Assembly (NCBI RefSeq): GCF_009709675.1
Contig: NZ_WMLB01000042.1
Location: 106,581-170,580 of the forward strand
Origin: Agromyces bracchium
GTDB lineage: Bacteria > Actinomycetota > Actinomycetes > Actinomycetales > Microbacteriaceae
Length of the DNA: 64,000 bases
Reading direction: 5' to 3'
The notes below the pieces were generated by a model. It was not told the origin of the DNA. It was given only the letters and a program-made list of their open reading frames with translations, and did no database searches. Below are positions 1 to 7,872 of this stretch, one piece after another. Numbering within the stretch: the stretch's first letter is position 1; every line of letters starts with the position of its first letter. A program made the position numbers and the translations under genes.

Positions 1-608
1 TGCCGATGATCGTCCGTCGCTTCGGCAAGCGGAACGCGTACATCGGAGGCACCGTCATCGCCGCCGTGGGGGCCACCGTCACGTTCCTCGCACCGGACCA
101 GTGGGTCGCACTCGGCGGAACGCTGGTCATGATGCCAGGCGTGATGTTCGTCGCAATGCTCGTCTGGGCGATCGAGGCCGACACCGTCGAGTACGGCGAG
201 TGGAAGACGGGTGTCCGGGCCGAGGGCATCACGTACGCGGTCTTCTCGTTCACCCGCAAGGCCGGCCAGGCGGTCGGCGGCGCGGTCGCCGCGTACGCGA
301 TCGGCATCGGCGGGTATGTGGCCGGTACCGAGGTCGTCGGCACGTCCGCCGAGTGGGGCATCCGCATCGGTGCGGCTCTCGTGCCGGCGGTCTTCGTGCT
401 GGCCTCCGGGCTCATCATGCTCGCCTATCCGCTCACCGACCGCGTCCACGCTGAGCTGGTCGCCGAGATCGCGGCGCGTCGCAGCGCCGAGACCGGCGTC
501 GCGGTGACGAGCGAGGACGTGGAGGAGTCGGTCTCGCTGTCGACCGCAGCGTTCTCGAACGACGAGATCCCCACCGACCCGCGCCCGCGGCGCTGGTTCC
601 GCAAGTAA
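1..608 (+). CDS. GPH-family sugar:cation symporter, C-terminal part
   Basis: This is the C-terminal portion of a membrane transporter whose 5' end lies before the window; about 200 residues remain. It has several hydrophobic helices and a loop containing EADTVEYGEWKTG followed by a conserved G-x-x-Y-A-V-F-S-F-x-x-K pattern, which is typical of glycoside-pentoside-hexuronide:cation symporters. Those carry glycosides, pentoses or hexuronides together with Na+ or H+. The tail is hydrophilic. The gene is followed at once by a strong hairpin and then mannonate dehydratase, so import of a hexuronide or related glycoside is a reasonable guess. The substrate cannot be read from the sequence. Confidence 0.8.
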   Translation, partial: PMIVRRFGKRNAYIGGTVIAAVGATVTFLAPDQWVALGGTLVMMPGVMFVAMLVWAIEADTVEYGEWKTGVRAEGITYAVFSFTRKAGQAVGGAVAAYAIGIGGYVAGTEVVGTSAEWGIRIGAALVPAVFVLASGLIMLAYPLTDRVHAELVAEIAARRSAETGVAVTSEDVEESVSLSTAAFSNDEIPTDPRPRRWFRK

Positions 609-612
609 GCCC

Positions 613-648
613 GCGGGGCGGGCGCGCCGGGACGCGCGCCCGCCCCGC
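613..648 (+). terminator. GC-rich hairpin after symporter
   Basis: A perfect 14-bp inverted repeat (arms 613-626 and 635-648, 8-nt loop) lies just after the symporter stop codon. There is no T-run, as is common for high-GC actinobacterial terminators. It may only attenuate read-through into the next gene, which has the same orientation. Confidence 0.6.
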
Positions 649-669
649 CATCCCGGGAGGTAGCACCCC

Positions 670-1908
670 ATGATCATCGACAAGGCTGAGGTCATCGTCA
701 CCAGCCCCGACCGCAACTTCGTCACGCTGAAGCTCACGACGGCCGACGGCCTGACCGGCCTCGGCGATGCGACGCTGAACGGCCGCGAGCTCGCGGTCGT
801 GGCGTACCTGCAGGAGCACGTCGTGCCGTTGCTGGTCGGCAGCGACGCGAGCCGGATCGAGGACACCTGGCAGTTCCTCTACCGGAGCGCCTACTGGCGT
901 CGCGGTCCGGTCACGATGGCCTCGATCGCGGCCGTCGACATGGCGCTCTGGGACATCAAGGGCAAGGCCGCCGGGATGCCGGTCTACCAGCTGCTGGGCG
1001 GCGCGTCGCGCAACGGGCTCATGGCGTACGGGCACGCCTCCGGCAAGGAGCTGCCCGAACTGTTCGACTCCATCAGGGCGCACCAGGAGCAGGGCTACCG
1101 TGCCATCCGCGTGCAGACGGGCGTGCCGACGCTGAAGGCGATCTACGGCATCGCCTCGCAGTCGGCCGACACCGGCGGCGGCGCCGCGCGGTACGACCAC
1201 GAGCCCGCGCGACGCGGGGCGAAGCCGGTCGAGGAGGACTGGGACACCCGCGCGTACCTGAACCACTTGCCCGGCGTGTTCGAGGCGGTGCGGAACGAGT
1301 TCGGCCCGGACCTCCCGCTTCTGCACGACGGCCACCACCGGATGACGCCGATCCAGGCGGCGAAGCTCGGCAAGTCGCTCGAGCCGTACGACCTGTTCTG
1401 GCTCGAGGACTGCACGCCGGCGGAGAACCAGGAGGCGCTGCGCCTGGTGCGCCAGCACACGACGACGCCCCTCGCCATCGGCGAGATCTTCAACACGATC
1501 TGGGATTTCAAGGACCTGATCCGCGACCAGCAGATCGACTACGTGCGCGGTGCGGTCACGCACATGGGCGGCATCTCGCCGTTGAAGAAGACGCTCGACT
1601 ACGCGGCGATGTACCAGGTGAAGTCGGGCATGCACGGCCCGACGGACATCTCGCCGGTCGGCATGGCCGCCGCGATGCACCTCGGCCTGTCGATCCACAA
1701 CTTCGGCATCCAGGAGTACATGCAGCACGGCGCGAAGACCGACCAGGTGTTCGAGCAGTCCTTCACCTGGACCGACGGCTACCTCCACCCGGGGGAGAAG
1801 CCCGGTCTGGGGGTCGAACTGAACGTCGACGAGGCCGGGAAGTACCCGTACGAGCAGGCGTACCTGCCGTACAACCGGCTCCTCGACGGAACGGTGCACG
1901 ATTGGTGA
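670..1908 (+). CDS. manD: D-mannonate dehydratase-type enolase superfamily protein (ManD)
   Basis: The 412-residue product matches the mannonate/altronate dehydratase subgroup of the enolase superfamily (about 400 aa). ManD enzymes dehydrate D-mannonate to 2-keto-3-deoxygluconate in hexuronate breakdown. Visible landmarks are the N-terminal capping region beginning [20 protein letters not shown], the HDGHHR segment, [10 protein letters not shown] and GEIFN, which supply the Asp/Glu/Glu metal ligands, and HGPTDISP, which carries the catalytic His. A good ribosome site (GGGAGG) precedes the ATG. A gluconokinase gene starts one base after its stop codon, so the two are co-transcribed. Members differ greatly in activity, so D-mannonate or D-gluconate as substrate is inferred. 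Confidence 0.88.
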   Translation: MIIDKAEVIVTSPDRNFVTLKLTTADGLTGLGDATLNGRELAVVAYLQEHVVPLLVGSDASRIEDTWQFLYRSAYWRRGPVTMASIAAVDMALWDIKGKAAGMPVYQLLGGASRNGLMAYGHASGKELPELFDSIRAHQEQGYRAIRVQTGVPTLKAIYGIASQSADTGGGAARYDHEPARRGAKPVEEDWDTRAYLNHLPGVFEAVRNEFGPDLPLLHDGHHRMTPIQAAKLGKSLEPYDLFWLEDCTPAENQEALRLVRQHTTTPLAIGEIFNTIWDFKDLIRDQQIDYVRGAVTHMGGISPLKKTLDYAAMYQVKSGMHGPTDISPVGMAAAMHLGLSIHNFGIQEYMQHGAKTDQVFEQSFTWTDGYLHPGEKPGLGVELNVDEAGKYPYEQAYLPYNRLLDGTVHDW

Positions 1909-1909
1909 C

Positions 1910-2425
1910 ATGGTGAGTGCTGCAGTGGGTCCGGTGGTCGTGATGGGCGTGTCCGCCTCGGGGAAGTCGACGATCGGGCATGCACTCGCCGACCGCCTCG
2001 GGGTGCCGTTCATCGACGGCGACGACCTGCACCCGCAGGAGAACGTCGCGAAGATGCGCTCAGGCGTGCCGCTCGTCGACGACGACCGCTGGCCCTGGCT
2101 CGACGTCGTGGGCGCGGCGCTCGCCGAGGGGGCTGCGACGGATGCCGGTGGGGTCGTGATCGCCTGCTCGGCCCTCCGACGCGCCTACCGCGAGCGCATC
2201 CTCGCCACGGCGCCCGCGACGCGGTTCGTGCACCTCGACCTCACCGAGTCGGCACTGGCCGATCGGGCGGGCGCGCGGGTCGGACACTTCATGCCGCCGG
2301 CGCTGCTCGCCTCGCAGCTCGCGACGCTCGAGGGGCTCGGCTCCGACGAACCCGGCTTCGCCCTCGACGCCGCGGCGCCGGTCCCCGAGATCGTCGATGC
2401 GGCCGTGGCGCGACTGGGCGCGTGA
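1910..2425 (+). CDS. gntK: Gluconokinase
   Basis: A 171-residue P-loop kinase of the GntK/thermoresistant gluconokinase family, which phosphorylates D-gluconate to 6-phosphogluconate. The Walker A motif GVSASGKSTIG lies near residues 12-22. It is followed by the family hallmark DGDDLHPQENVAKMRSG and by a conserved CSALRRAYRERI segment. The length is normal. The ATG sits one base after the ManD stop codon, so translation is probably coupled. Pairing a gluconokinase rather than a 2-keto-3-deoxygluconate kinase with ManD suggests that the operon handles more than one sugar acid, or that ManD here acts on gluconate. Confidence 0.92.
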   Translation: MVSAAVGPVVVMGVSASGKSTIGHALADRLGVPFIDGDDLHPQENVAKMRSGVPLVDDDRWPWLDVVGAALAEGAATDAGGVVIACSALRRAYRERILATAPATRFVHLDLTESALADRAGARVGHFMPPALLASQLATLEGLGSDEPGFALDAAAPVPEIVDAAVARLGA

Positions 2426-2465
2426 GCCGGGTCGATACGATCGCGGGGACCCGGACGGAGGAGAT

Positions 2466-3497
2466 GTGAGCGATTCGGCACAGGCGAACGGGGCGCGCCG
2501 GCGCCCGGGGGGCGCCGCGACGATCTACGACGTCGCCGAACTCGCCGGGGTGAACCCGTCGACCGTGTCGCGTGCGCTCGGCAAGCCCGGTCGGGTGAGC
2601 GCGGCGACCGAGGCGCGCGTCCGGGCCGCTGCCGAGCAGTTGCACTTCCGGATGAACCCGATGGCGCGCGCGCTCCCGACGGGTCGCACGAACACGCTCG
2701 CGCTCGTCGTCGCCGACATCACGAACCCCGTCATCTTCGGCATCGTCCGAGGCGCCGAGCAGGCGGCGAGCGCCGCGGGATGCACCCTCGTCGTGGCCGA
2801 GTCGCAGGAGTCGGGTGAGGCCGAGGGGACCGTGGTCGACCGACTCATGCCGGGGGTCGACGGCATCGTCCTCGCGACCACGCGCCTCGCGTCGGAGCGG
2901 ATCACCGACATCGCCGGCCGCACCCCGGTCGTCCTGATCAACCGCGCCGTCGACGGCGTGCCGAGCGTGCTGCCGGATGTCGCGACGGGCGTGCGTGAAC
3001 TCGTCGGCCATCTCGCCGGTCTCGGCCACACGTCGCTCGCGTACCTCTCCGGCCCCACGACCTCGTGGGTGAGCGAACGGCGGTGGGAGGCGCTCCTCGA
3101 CGAGGCCGAGCGCCTCGAGCTGGGCCTCGTCGAGATCGGGCCGAACCCGCCGACGATCGAGGGCGGCGTCGCCGCCTACCGTCGCGCGCTCGCGTCGCGA
3201 GCGACGGCGGTCCTCGCGTTCAACGACCTCATGGCGATCGGCTTCATGCAGGAGGCCGCACGCAACGGCGTCGTCGTGCCCGATGCGCTGAGCGTCGCCG
3301 GCTTCGACGACATCTTCGGCAGCGAGCTCATCTCGCCGGCGCTGACCACGGTGCGCGCCCCGCTCGTGCTCGCGGGCCAGCTGTCGGTGCAGCGGCTCCT
3401 GCGACGAATCGAGGGCGACGAGACGGATGCCGCGGGGGAGCAGCTGCTCGGCACCGAGCTCGTCGTGCGCGGCTCCACGGCCCCGCCGCCGTCCTGA
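2466..3497 (+). CDS. LacI-family transcriptional regulator
   Basis: A 343-residue one-component regulator. The N-terminal LacI helix-turn-helix (about residues 18-70) contains TIYDVAELAGVNPSTVSRAL and the hinge region. The rest is a periplasmic-binding-protein-like sensor domain, including NRAVDGVPSV and the C-terminal SVAGFDDIFGSELISPALTT. I chose the GTG at 2466 because GGAGG stands just before it and the helix-turn-helix follows; a longer open frame begins at 2397 but overlaps the kinase gene. The protein probably controls the upstream symporter, dehydratase and kinase genes in response to a sugar acid or its phosphate. No operator was identified. Confidence 0.88.
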   Translation: MSDSAQANGARRRPGGAATIYDVAELAGVNPSTVSRALGKPGRVSAATEARVRAAAEQLHFRMNPMARALPTGRTNTLALVVADITNPVIFGIVRGAEQAASAAGCTLVVAESQESGEAEGTVVDRLMPGVDGIVLATTRLASERITDIAGRTPVVLINRAVDGVPSVLPDVATGVRELVGHLAGLGHTSLAYLSGPTTSWVSERRWEALLDEAERLELGLVEIGPNPPTIEGGVAAYRRALASRATAVLAFNDLMAIGFMQEAARNGVVVPDALSVAGFDDIFGSELISPALTTVRAPLVLAGQLSVQRLLRRIEGDETDAAGEQLLGTELVVRGSTAPPPS

Positions 3498-3884
3498 CGC
3501 AGGCCGGACCGGCAGCTTCAGGGCTACCCCTGATGCCCGCCTCGCACGCCGTCCGTAGCGTTGATCCCGGTCGCGCACCGCGGACACGCAGGGGGAACTG
3601 TCACCGCGGGGCCGACCGGAGAGCCGGCCGCGCTGGAACCCCACCCGAAGGGGCCGCGCAGGCCGGCTCCCCCCGATCCGGCCGTGCGGCCGGCGCCTTG
3701 GGGGAGGCGCCGCCCGCACGGCGTCGGGGGACGGCCGACACGTCCGGGGCCTCCCCGCACCGAGAAGTCACTCATGCACGGTCCGACCCTGCATCTGGCG
3801 ACTTCTCGAATCACTGCGTGACAGCTCGTCCCGACGAGCACGCCGAGCGGGCGCCGACGCGCCCCATGCGGCAGACTCGAACGG
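3498..3884. other. 387-bp intergenic region with structured GC-rich repeats
   Basis: No convincing gene is visible. A TAGCGT hexamer near 3556-3561 could be a -10 element. From about 3615 to 3760 the sequence is dense with G/C inverted repeats, including a run of six C. A longer palindrome at 3761-3808 follows. The region could hold a small structured RNA or the long leader of the downstream helicase gene. I could not match it to a known riboswitch or to the 6C RNA motif. Confidence 0.4.
3761..3808. promoter_or_regulatory. Long two-tier palindrome upstream of helicase gene
   Basis: CGAGAAGTC at 3761-3769 and GACTTCTCG at 3800-3808 form a perfect 9-bp inverted repeat. Nested inside, ATGCA (3774-3778) pairs with TGCAT (3790-3794) around nearly the same centre. 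In RNA this is a hairpin with one small internal loop; in DNA it could be an operator. It lies 77 bp before the helicase start. It has no T-run, so it is not an ordinary terminator. Confidence 0.5.
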
Positions 3885-6548
3885 ATGACCCCCACCCTGC
3901 TCGAGGCCGCCCCGCGCCCGTACGACCCCGACGCCATGTACGACGCGTTCGTCGACTGGGCCGACGGCCGCGGCTTCGCGCTCTACCCCGCACAGGACGA
4001 GGCGGTCATCGAGCTCGTATCGGGCGCGAACGTGATCCTGTCGACGCCCACGGGCACGGGCAAGTCGCTCGTCGCGGTCGCGGCGCACGCGGCATCCGTC
4101 GCCCGCACCGCCGCCGACCGCGACGCGGGCCGGCCGTGGGGCCGCACCTACTACACCGCGCCGATCAAGGCGCTCGTGAGCGAGAAGTTCTTCCAGCTCG
4201 TCGAGATCTTCGGCGCGTCGAACGTCGGCATGGTCACGGGCGACAGCTCGGTCAACTCCGACGCGCCGATCATCTGCTGCACGGCCGAGATCCTCGCGAA
4301 CCTCGCGCTGCGCCAAGGGGCGGATGCCGCGGTCGACCAGGTCGTCATGGACGAGTTCCACTACTACGGCGACCCCGATCGCGGGTGGGCGTGGCAGGTG
4401 CCGCTGATCACGCTGCCGCACGCGCAGTTCGTGCTGATGTCGGCCACGCTCGGCGACGTGACCGCGATCGCCGACGACCTGGCCCGCCGCACGGCTCGCG
4501 AGACCGCGCGCGTGACCGGCGTCGAGCGCCCTGTTCCGCTGCACTTCTCGTACGCGAAGACGCCCGTGCAGGAGACCGTCGAGGAGCTCCTCGAGACGAA
4601 GCAGGCGCCCGTCTACATCGTGCACTTCTCGCAGGCCGCCGCCATGGAGCGCGCCCAGGCGCTCTCCTCGATCCGCGTCGTCACGCGCGAGCAGCGCGAC
4701 GAGATCGCCGAGGCGATCGGCGGGTTCCGCTTCACGACCGGCTTCGGCAAGATCCTCTCGCGGCTCGTGCGCGCGGGCATCGGCGTGCACCACGCGGGCA
4801 TGCTGCCGCGCTACCGGCGCCTCGTCGAGACGCTCGCGCAGCGCGGCCTGCTGCGCGTCATCTGCGGCACCGACACGCTCGGAGTCGGCATCAACGTGCC
4901 CATCCGGTCGGTGCTCATCACCGCGTTGTCGAAGTACGACGGGCAGCGGATGCGGCAGCTCTCCGCGCGCGAATTCCACCAGATCGCGGGGCGGGCGGGC
5001 CGTGCCGGCTACGACACCGCCGGCACCGTCGTCGTGCTCGCGCCCGACCACGAGATCGAGAACGAGACCGCGATCCGCAAGGCGGGCGACGACCCGAAGA
5101 AGCTCAAGAAGATCGTCCGCAAGAAGCCGCAGGCCGGGTTCGTGACGTGGGGCGAGGGGTCGTTCGAGCGCCTCGTCGACGCCGAGCCCGAGCCCCTTGT
5201 GCCGCAGTTGACGCTGACGGCCGCGATGCTGATCAACGTCGTCGGTCGCGGCGGCGACGTCGTCGTCGGCATCCGCTCGCTCGTCTTCGACAACCACGAG
5301 TCGCGGACCCGGCAGTACGAGCTCGCACGGCGCGCGCTCGGGATCCTCCGCACGCTCCGCGACGCGGACGTCGTCGAGATCCTCCCCGCCGCGAGCGGTT
5401 CCGGCTCCTCCACCTCGACGACTGCGCGGATCCGCGACGAGCGCGCGGCCGCATCGCCGCGCACCGGTCGCGAAACCGCGCACCTGAGTGAGGGCGGCGG
5501 CGCCGGGCTCGGCGTCGAGCTCAGGCTCATGGTCGACCTGCAGCCGAACTTCGCGCTGAACCAGCCGCTGTCGCCGTTCGCGCTCGCCGCGATCGAGCTG
5601 CTCGACCCGAAGACCAGCGAGCAGGGCACCGGCCACTACTCCCTCGACGTCGTGTCGATCATCGAATCGACGCTCGACGACCCCCGCCCCATCCTCTCCC
5701 AGCAGCAGTACAAGGCGCGCGGCGAGGCGGTCGCGGCCATGAAGGCCGACGGCATCGAGTACGACGAGCGGATGGCGCTGCTCGAGGAGGTCACCTGGCC
5801 GAAGCCGCTCGACGAGCTGCTCGCGCACGCGTTCGAGACCTTCGCGTCGAGCCAGCCGTGGGTGCGCGACTTCGAGCTCAGCCCGAAGTCGGTCGTGCGC
5901 GACATGTTCGAGCGAAGCATGTCGTTCGGCGAGTACGTGTCGTACTACCAGCTGCAGCGCAGCGAGGGCCTCGTGCTCCGCTACCTGTCCGACGCGTTCC
6001 GCGCCATCCGCCAGACGGTGCCCGACGAGCACAAGGACGAGGAGCTCCTCGACCTCATCGAGTGGCTCGGCGAGCTCGTGCGCCAGGTCGACTCGAGCCT
6101 CGTCGACGAGTGGGCCGAGCTCGTCGACCCGAGCGCGCACCTCCCCGAGGACGAAGCGCCGGTCGTGCCGCCCGCGCCCCCGTCGGTCGTCACGAACCGC
6201 CGCGCGTTCACGGTGCTCGTGCGCAACGAGCTCTTCCGCCGGGTGCAGCTGGCGGCGCTCGAGCGCGACGAGGAGCTCGCCGAGCTCGACCCCGACGTCG
6301 GCTGGCCCGACGTGCTCGACCGCTACTACGACGAGCACGACGACCTCCTCACGGGCGGGCCCGCGCGCTCGCCGCGGCTCGTGACGATCGATGAGACGGA
6401 TGCCGCGAGCGGCACCTGGCGCGTCGAGCAGGTGATCGATGACCCCGCGGGCCACCACGACTGGCGGATCCGCGGTGAGGTCGACCTCGAGGCGTCGGCC
6501 GAGGAGGGCACCGCCATCGTGCGGATCAGCGAGGTCGTGCGGATCTGA
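3885..6548 (+). CDS. Ski2-like DEAD/DEAH helicase with DUF3516 C-terminus
   Basis: An 887-residue superfamily 2 helicase. Walker A TPTGTGKS is at residues 54-61 and the motif II variant DEFHYYGD near 155. The SAT motif and the motif VI region (QIAGRAGRAGYD) follow, in the style of Ski2/HelY-like RNA or DNA helicases. After the two RecA-like domains comes a long all-alpha region characteristic of the actinobacterial DUF3516 family. Members probably unwind structured RNA or nucleic acid in RNA turnover or repair, but the role is not established. A low-complexity Ser/Thr stretch near residue 505 separates the core from the C-terminal domain. The first ATG is used; length is normal for the family. 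Confidence 0.87.
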   Translation: MTPTLLEAAPRPYDPDAMYDAFVDWADGRGFALYPAQDEAVIELVSGANVILSTPTGTGKSLVAVAAHAASVARTAADRDAGRPWGRTYYTAPIKALVSEKFFQLVEIFGASNVGMVTGDSSVNSDAPIICCTAEILANLALRQGADAAVDQVVMDEFHYYGDPDRGWAWQVPLITLPHAQFVLMSATLGDVTAIADDLARRTARETARVTGVERPVPLHFSYAKTPVQETVEELLETKQAPVYIVHFSQAAAMERAQALSSIRVVTREQRDEIAEAIGGFRFTTGFGKILSRLVRAGIGVHHAGMLPRYRRLVETLAQRGLLRVICGTDTLGVGINVPIRSVLITALSKYDGQRMRQLSAREFHQIAGRAGRAGYDTAGTVVVLAPDHEIENETAIRKAGDDPKKLKKIVRKKPQAGFVTWGEGSFERLVDAEPEPLVPQLTLTAAMLINVVGRGGDVVVGIRSLVFDNHESRTRQYELARRALGILRTLRDADVVEILPAASGSGSSTSTTARIRDERAAASPRTGRETAHLSEGGGAGLGVELRLMVDLQPNFALNQPLSPFALAAIELLDPKTSEQGTGHYSLDVVSIIESTLDDPRPILSQQQYKARGEAVAAMKADGIEYDERMALLEEVTWPKPLDELLAHAFETFASSQPWVRDFELSPKSVVRDMFERSMSFGEYVSYYQLQRSEGLVLRYLSDAFRAIRQTVPDEHKDEELLDLIEWLGELVRQVDSSLVDEWAELVDPSAHLPEDEAPVVPPAPPSVVTNRRAFTVLVRNELFRRVQLAALERDEELAELDPDVGWPDVLDRYYDEHDDLLTGGPARSPRLVTIDETDAASGTWRVEQVIDDPAGHHDWRIRGEVDLEASAEEGTAIVRISEVVRI

Positions 6549-6575
6549 CGCGGGCGGGCTCCGGCTCACCGGGAG

Positions 6576-6596
6576 GCGCGTCCCCGTGGGGCGCGC
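6576..6596. terminator. Hairpin between convergent genes
   Basis: GCGCG plus CCCC pair with GGGG plus CGCGC around a 2-nt loop, with a single bulged T at 6581. It lies between the convergent helicase and EamA genes, where a bidirectional terminator is expected. There is no T-run. Confidence 0.4.
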
Positions 6597-6654
6597 GTCG
6601 CCGTCCGAGTGCGGCGAGCCGCCGATCAGTGCGGCGCCGGGCGCTCGCTCGTCG

Positions 6655-7629
6655 TCATGCCAGCGCGAGCAGACCGGCGGCGGCGAGCGCGAGGGCGAGC
6701 CCGGCCCACTGCACGGGCGCGATGCGCTCGCGCAGCACGATCGCGGCGAGAAGGATCGTGCCCGCCGGGTACATCGCGCCGAGAACCGCCGCCACGGCGA
6801 GGTCGCCGGCGCGGATGCCGAGGAGCAGGAGCACGTTCGCCGTGGCGTCGACCACGCCGCACGCGAGCGCGAGTGCGAGGGCCGTCCGCAGCGCGCCGAC
6901 GCGCGTCGCGCCGGACCCCGCGGGCCCCGAGGCATCCGTCGCCGCGGCGCGATCGGCGGCCGAGCTCGAGCCATCGGACGCACCCGATCGGGCGATCCCG
7001 ACCGCAAGCACGGCGGATCGGGCGCGCAGCGCGGCGAACACGGTCAGCGCACCGAACGCGGCGAACAGGACCGTCGCCGCGACGACGCGGTTGGCGACGA
7101 GCGGCACCACGCCCGAGGCATCCGTCGTGTGGGAGATCGCGATGTAGTACGCGCCGATCGCGAGGCCGGAACCGATGGCGAGCAGCAGGCCGCGCGCACT
7201 CGGCCGCACCGCGCCGCGCTCGGGCACGAAGCCGACGAGGACGACCGCGACGAGCGCGACGCCGATGCCCCAGACGCCGAGCGGTCCGAAGCGCTCGGCG
7301 CCCACGAGCGTGCCCCACAGCATCGGCGTGATCGCCGACATCAGTGCGGTGAGCGGGGAGAGGATGCTCATCGGGCCGATCGCGAGGCACGCGTAGAGCA
7401 GGGCGATCGCCACCGCGCCGATCACGCCCGAGAGCGCGCCCCAGCCGACGTCGGCGGAGGTCCAGGTGCCGCCGAGCACGGGCAGTGCGGCGAGCATCGT
7501 GACGAGGCCCGCGACGGAGGCGATGGCCGTGGCGAGCAGCGCGCCCAGGCGACGTGCGGCGAGGCCGCCGAGGAAGTCCGCCGCGCCGTAGACGATCGCG
7601 CCGGAGAGCGAGAGGACCGCAGTGAGCAT
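6655..7629 (-). CDS. EamA/DMT-family transporter
   Basis: A roughly 324-residue membrane protein with about ten hydrophobic helices arranged as two EamA repeats, as in drug/metabolite transporters. The substrate is unknown. The frame is open to an ATG at 7668, but I prefer the ATG at 7629. A TAGGCT hexamer (7638-7643 on this strand) ends 8 nt before it and there is no ribosome site, which fits a leaderless transcript as in many genes of this window. The first helix begins directly at MLTAVLSLSGAIVYGAADFL. Just upstream lies a pair of identical-type palindromes, suggesting repression by a dimeric regulator. A second, divergent EamA paralogue is at 26507-27496. Confidence 0.82.
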   Translation of the reverse strand: MLTAVLSLSGAIVYGAADFLGGLAARRLGALLATAIASVAGLVTMLAALPVLGGTWTSADVGWGALSGVIGAVAIALLYACLAIGPMSILSPLTALMSAITPMLWGTLVGAERFGPLGVWGIGVALVAVVLVGFVPERGAVRPSARGLLLAIGSGLAIGAYYIAISHTTDASGVVPLVANRVVAATVLFAAFGALTVFAALRARSAVLAVGIARSGASDGSSSAADRAAATDASGPAGSGATRVGALRTALALALACGVVDATANVLLLLGIRAGDLAVAAVLGAMYPAGTILLAAIVLRERIAPVQWAGLALALAAAGLLALA

Positions 7630-7660
7630 CGTCGTCAAGCCTAGGTGGGACCGCCCACCG

Positions 7661-7698
7661 TTGCTCATCTGAGCATGAGCCGTTGCTCATCCGAGCAA
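7661..7698 (-). promoter_or_regulatory. Twin palindromic operator upstream of EamA gene
   Basis: Two copies of TTGCTC-N4-GAGCAW occur: 7661-7676 (one arm base off) and 7683-7698 (perfect). Their centres are 22 bp apart, two helical turns, so dimers would bind on the same DNA face. The first copy coincides with the expected -35 region of the leaderless promoter at 7638-7643. No regulator gene is adjacent, so the cognate protein is unknown. Confidence 0.6.
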
Positions 7699-7872
7699 AA
7701 TCGGCCGATTCGTTGAACGCCGCATGACGAGTGGGTCAAGTCCCTTCCCTCGGCGCAGGGCCCGCCATAGGGTCGGATCAGTGCCTGCCCGAACCCGGGG
7801 CGGTCACGTGCGACGCCGGGGGAGCGCAACGGCCGGTCTCCCGCATCCGTCCCTTGCAGAGGAGATCACGCA

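Noticed and set aside
433..2013. A 526-codon frame antisense to manD
   Set aside because: Composition is Arg/His/Val/Asp-rich without domains; manD on the other strand is certain.
3588..3760. 6C RNA or riboswitch
   Set aside because: There is a six-C run and strong hairpins, but I could not find the conserved core of any riboswitch or of the 6C motif.
3768..7007. A 1,079-codon open frame on the minus strand
   Set aside because: It is antisense to the helicase gene and its product is a low-complexity Arg/Asp/Glu/His-rich sequence with no domain. It is a GC-rich shadow of a real gene.
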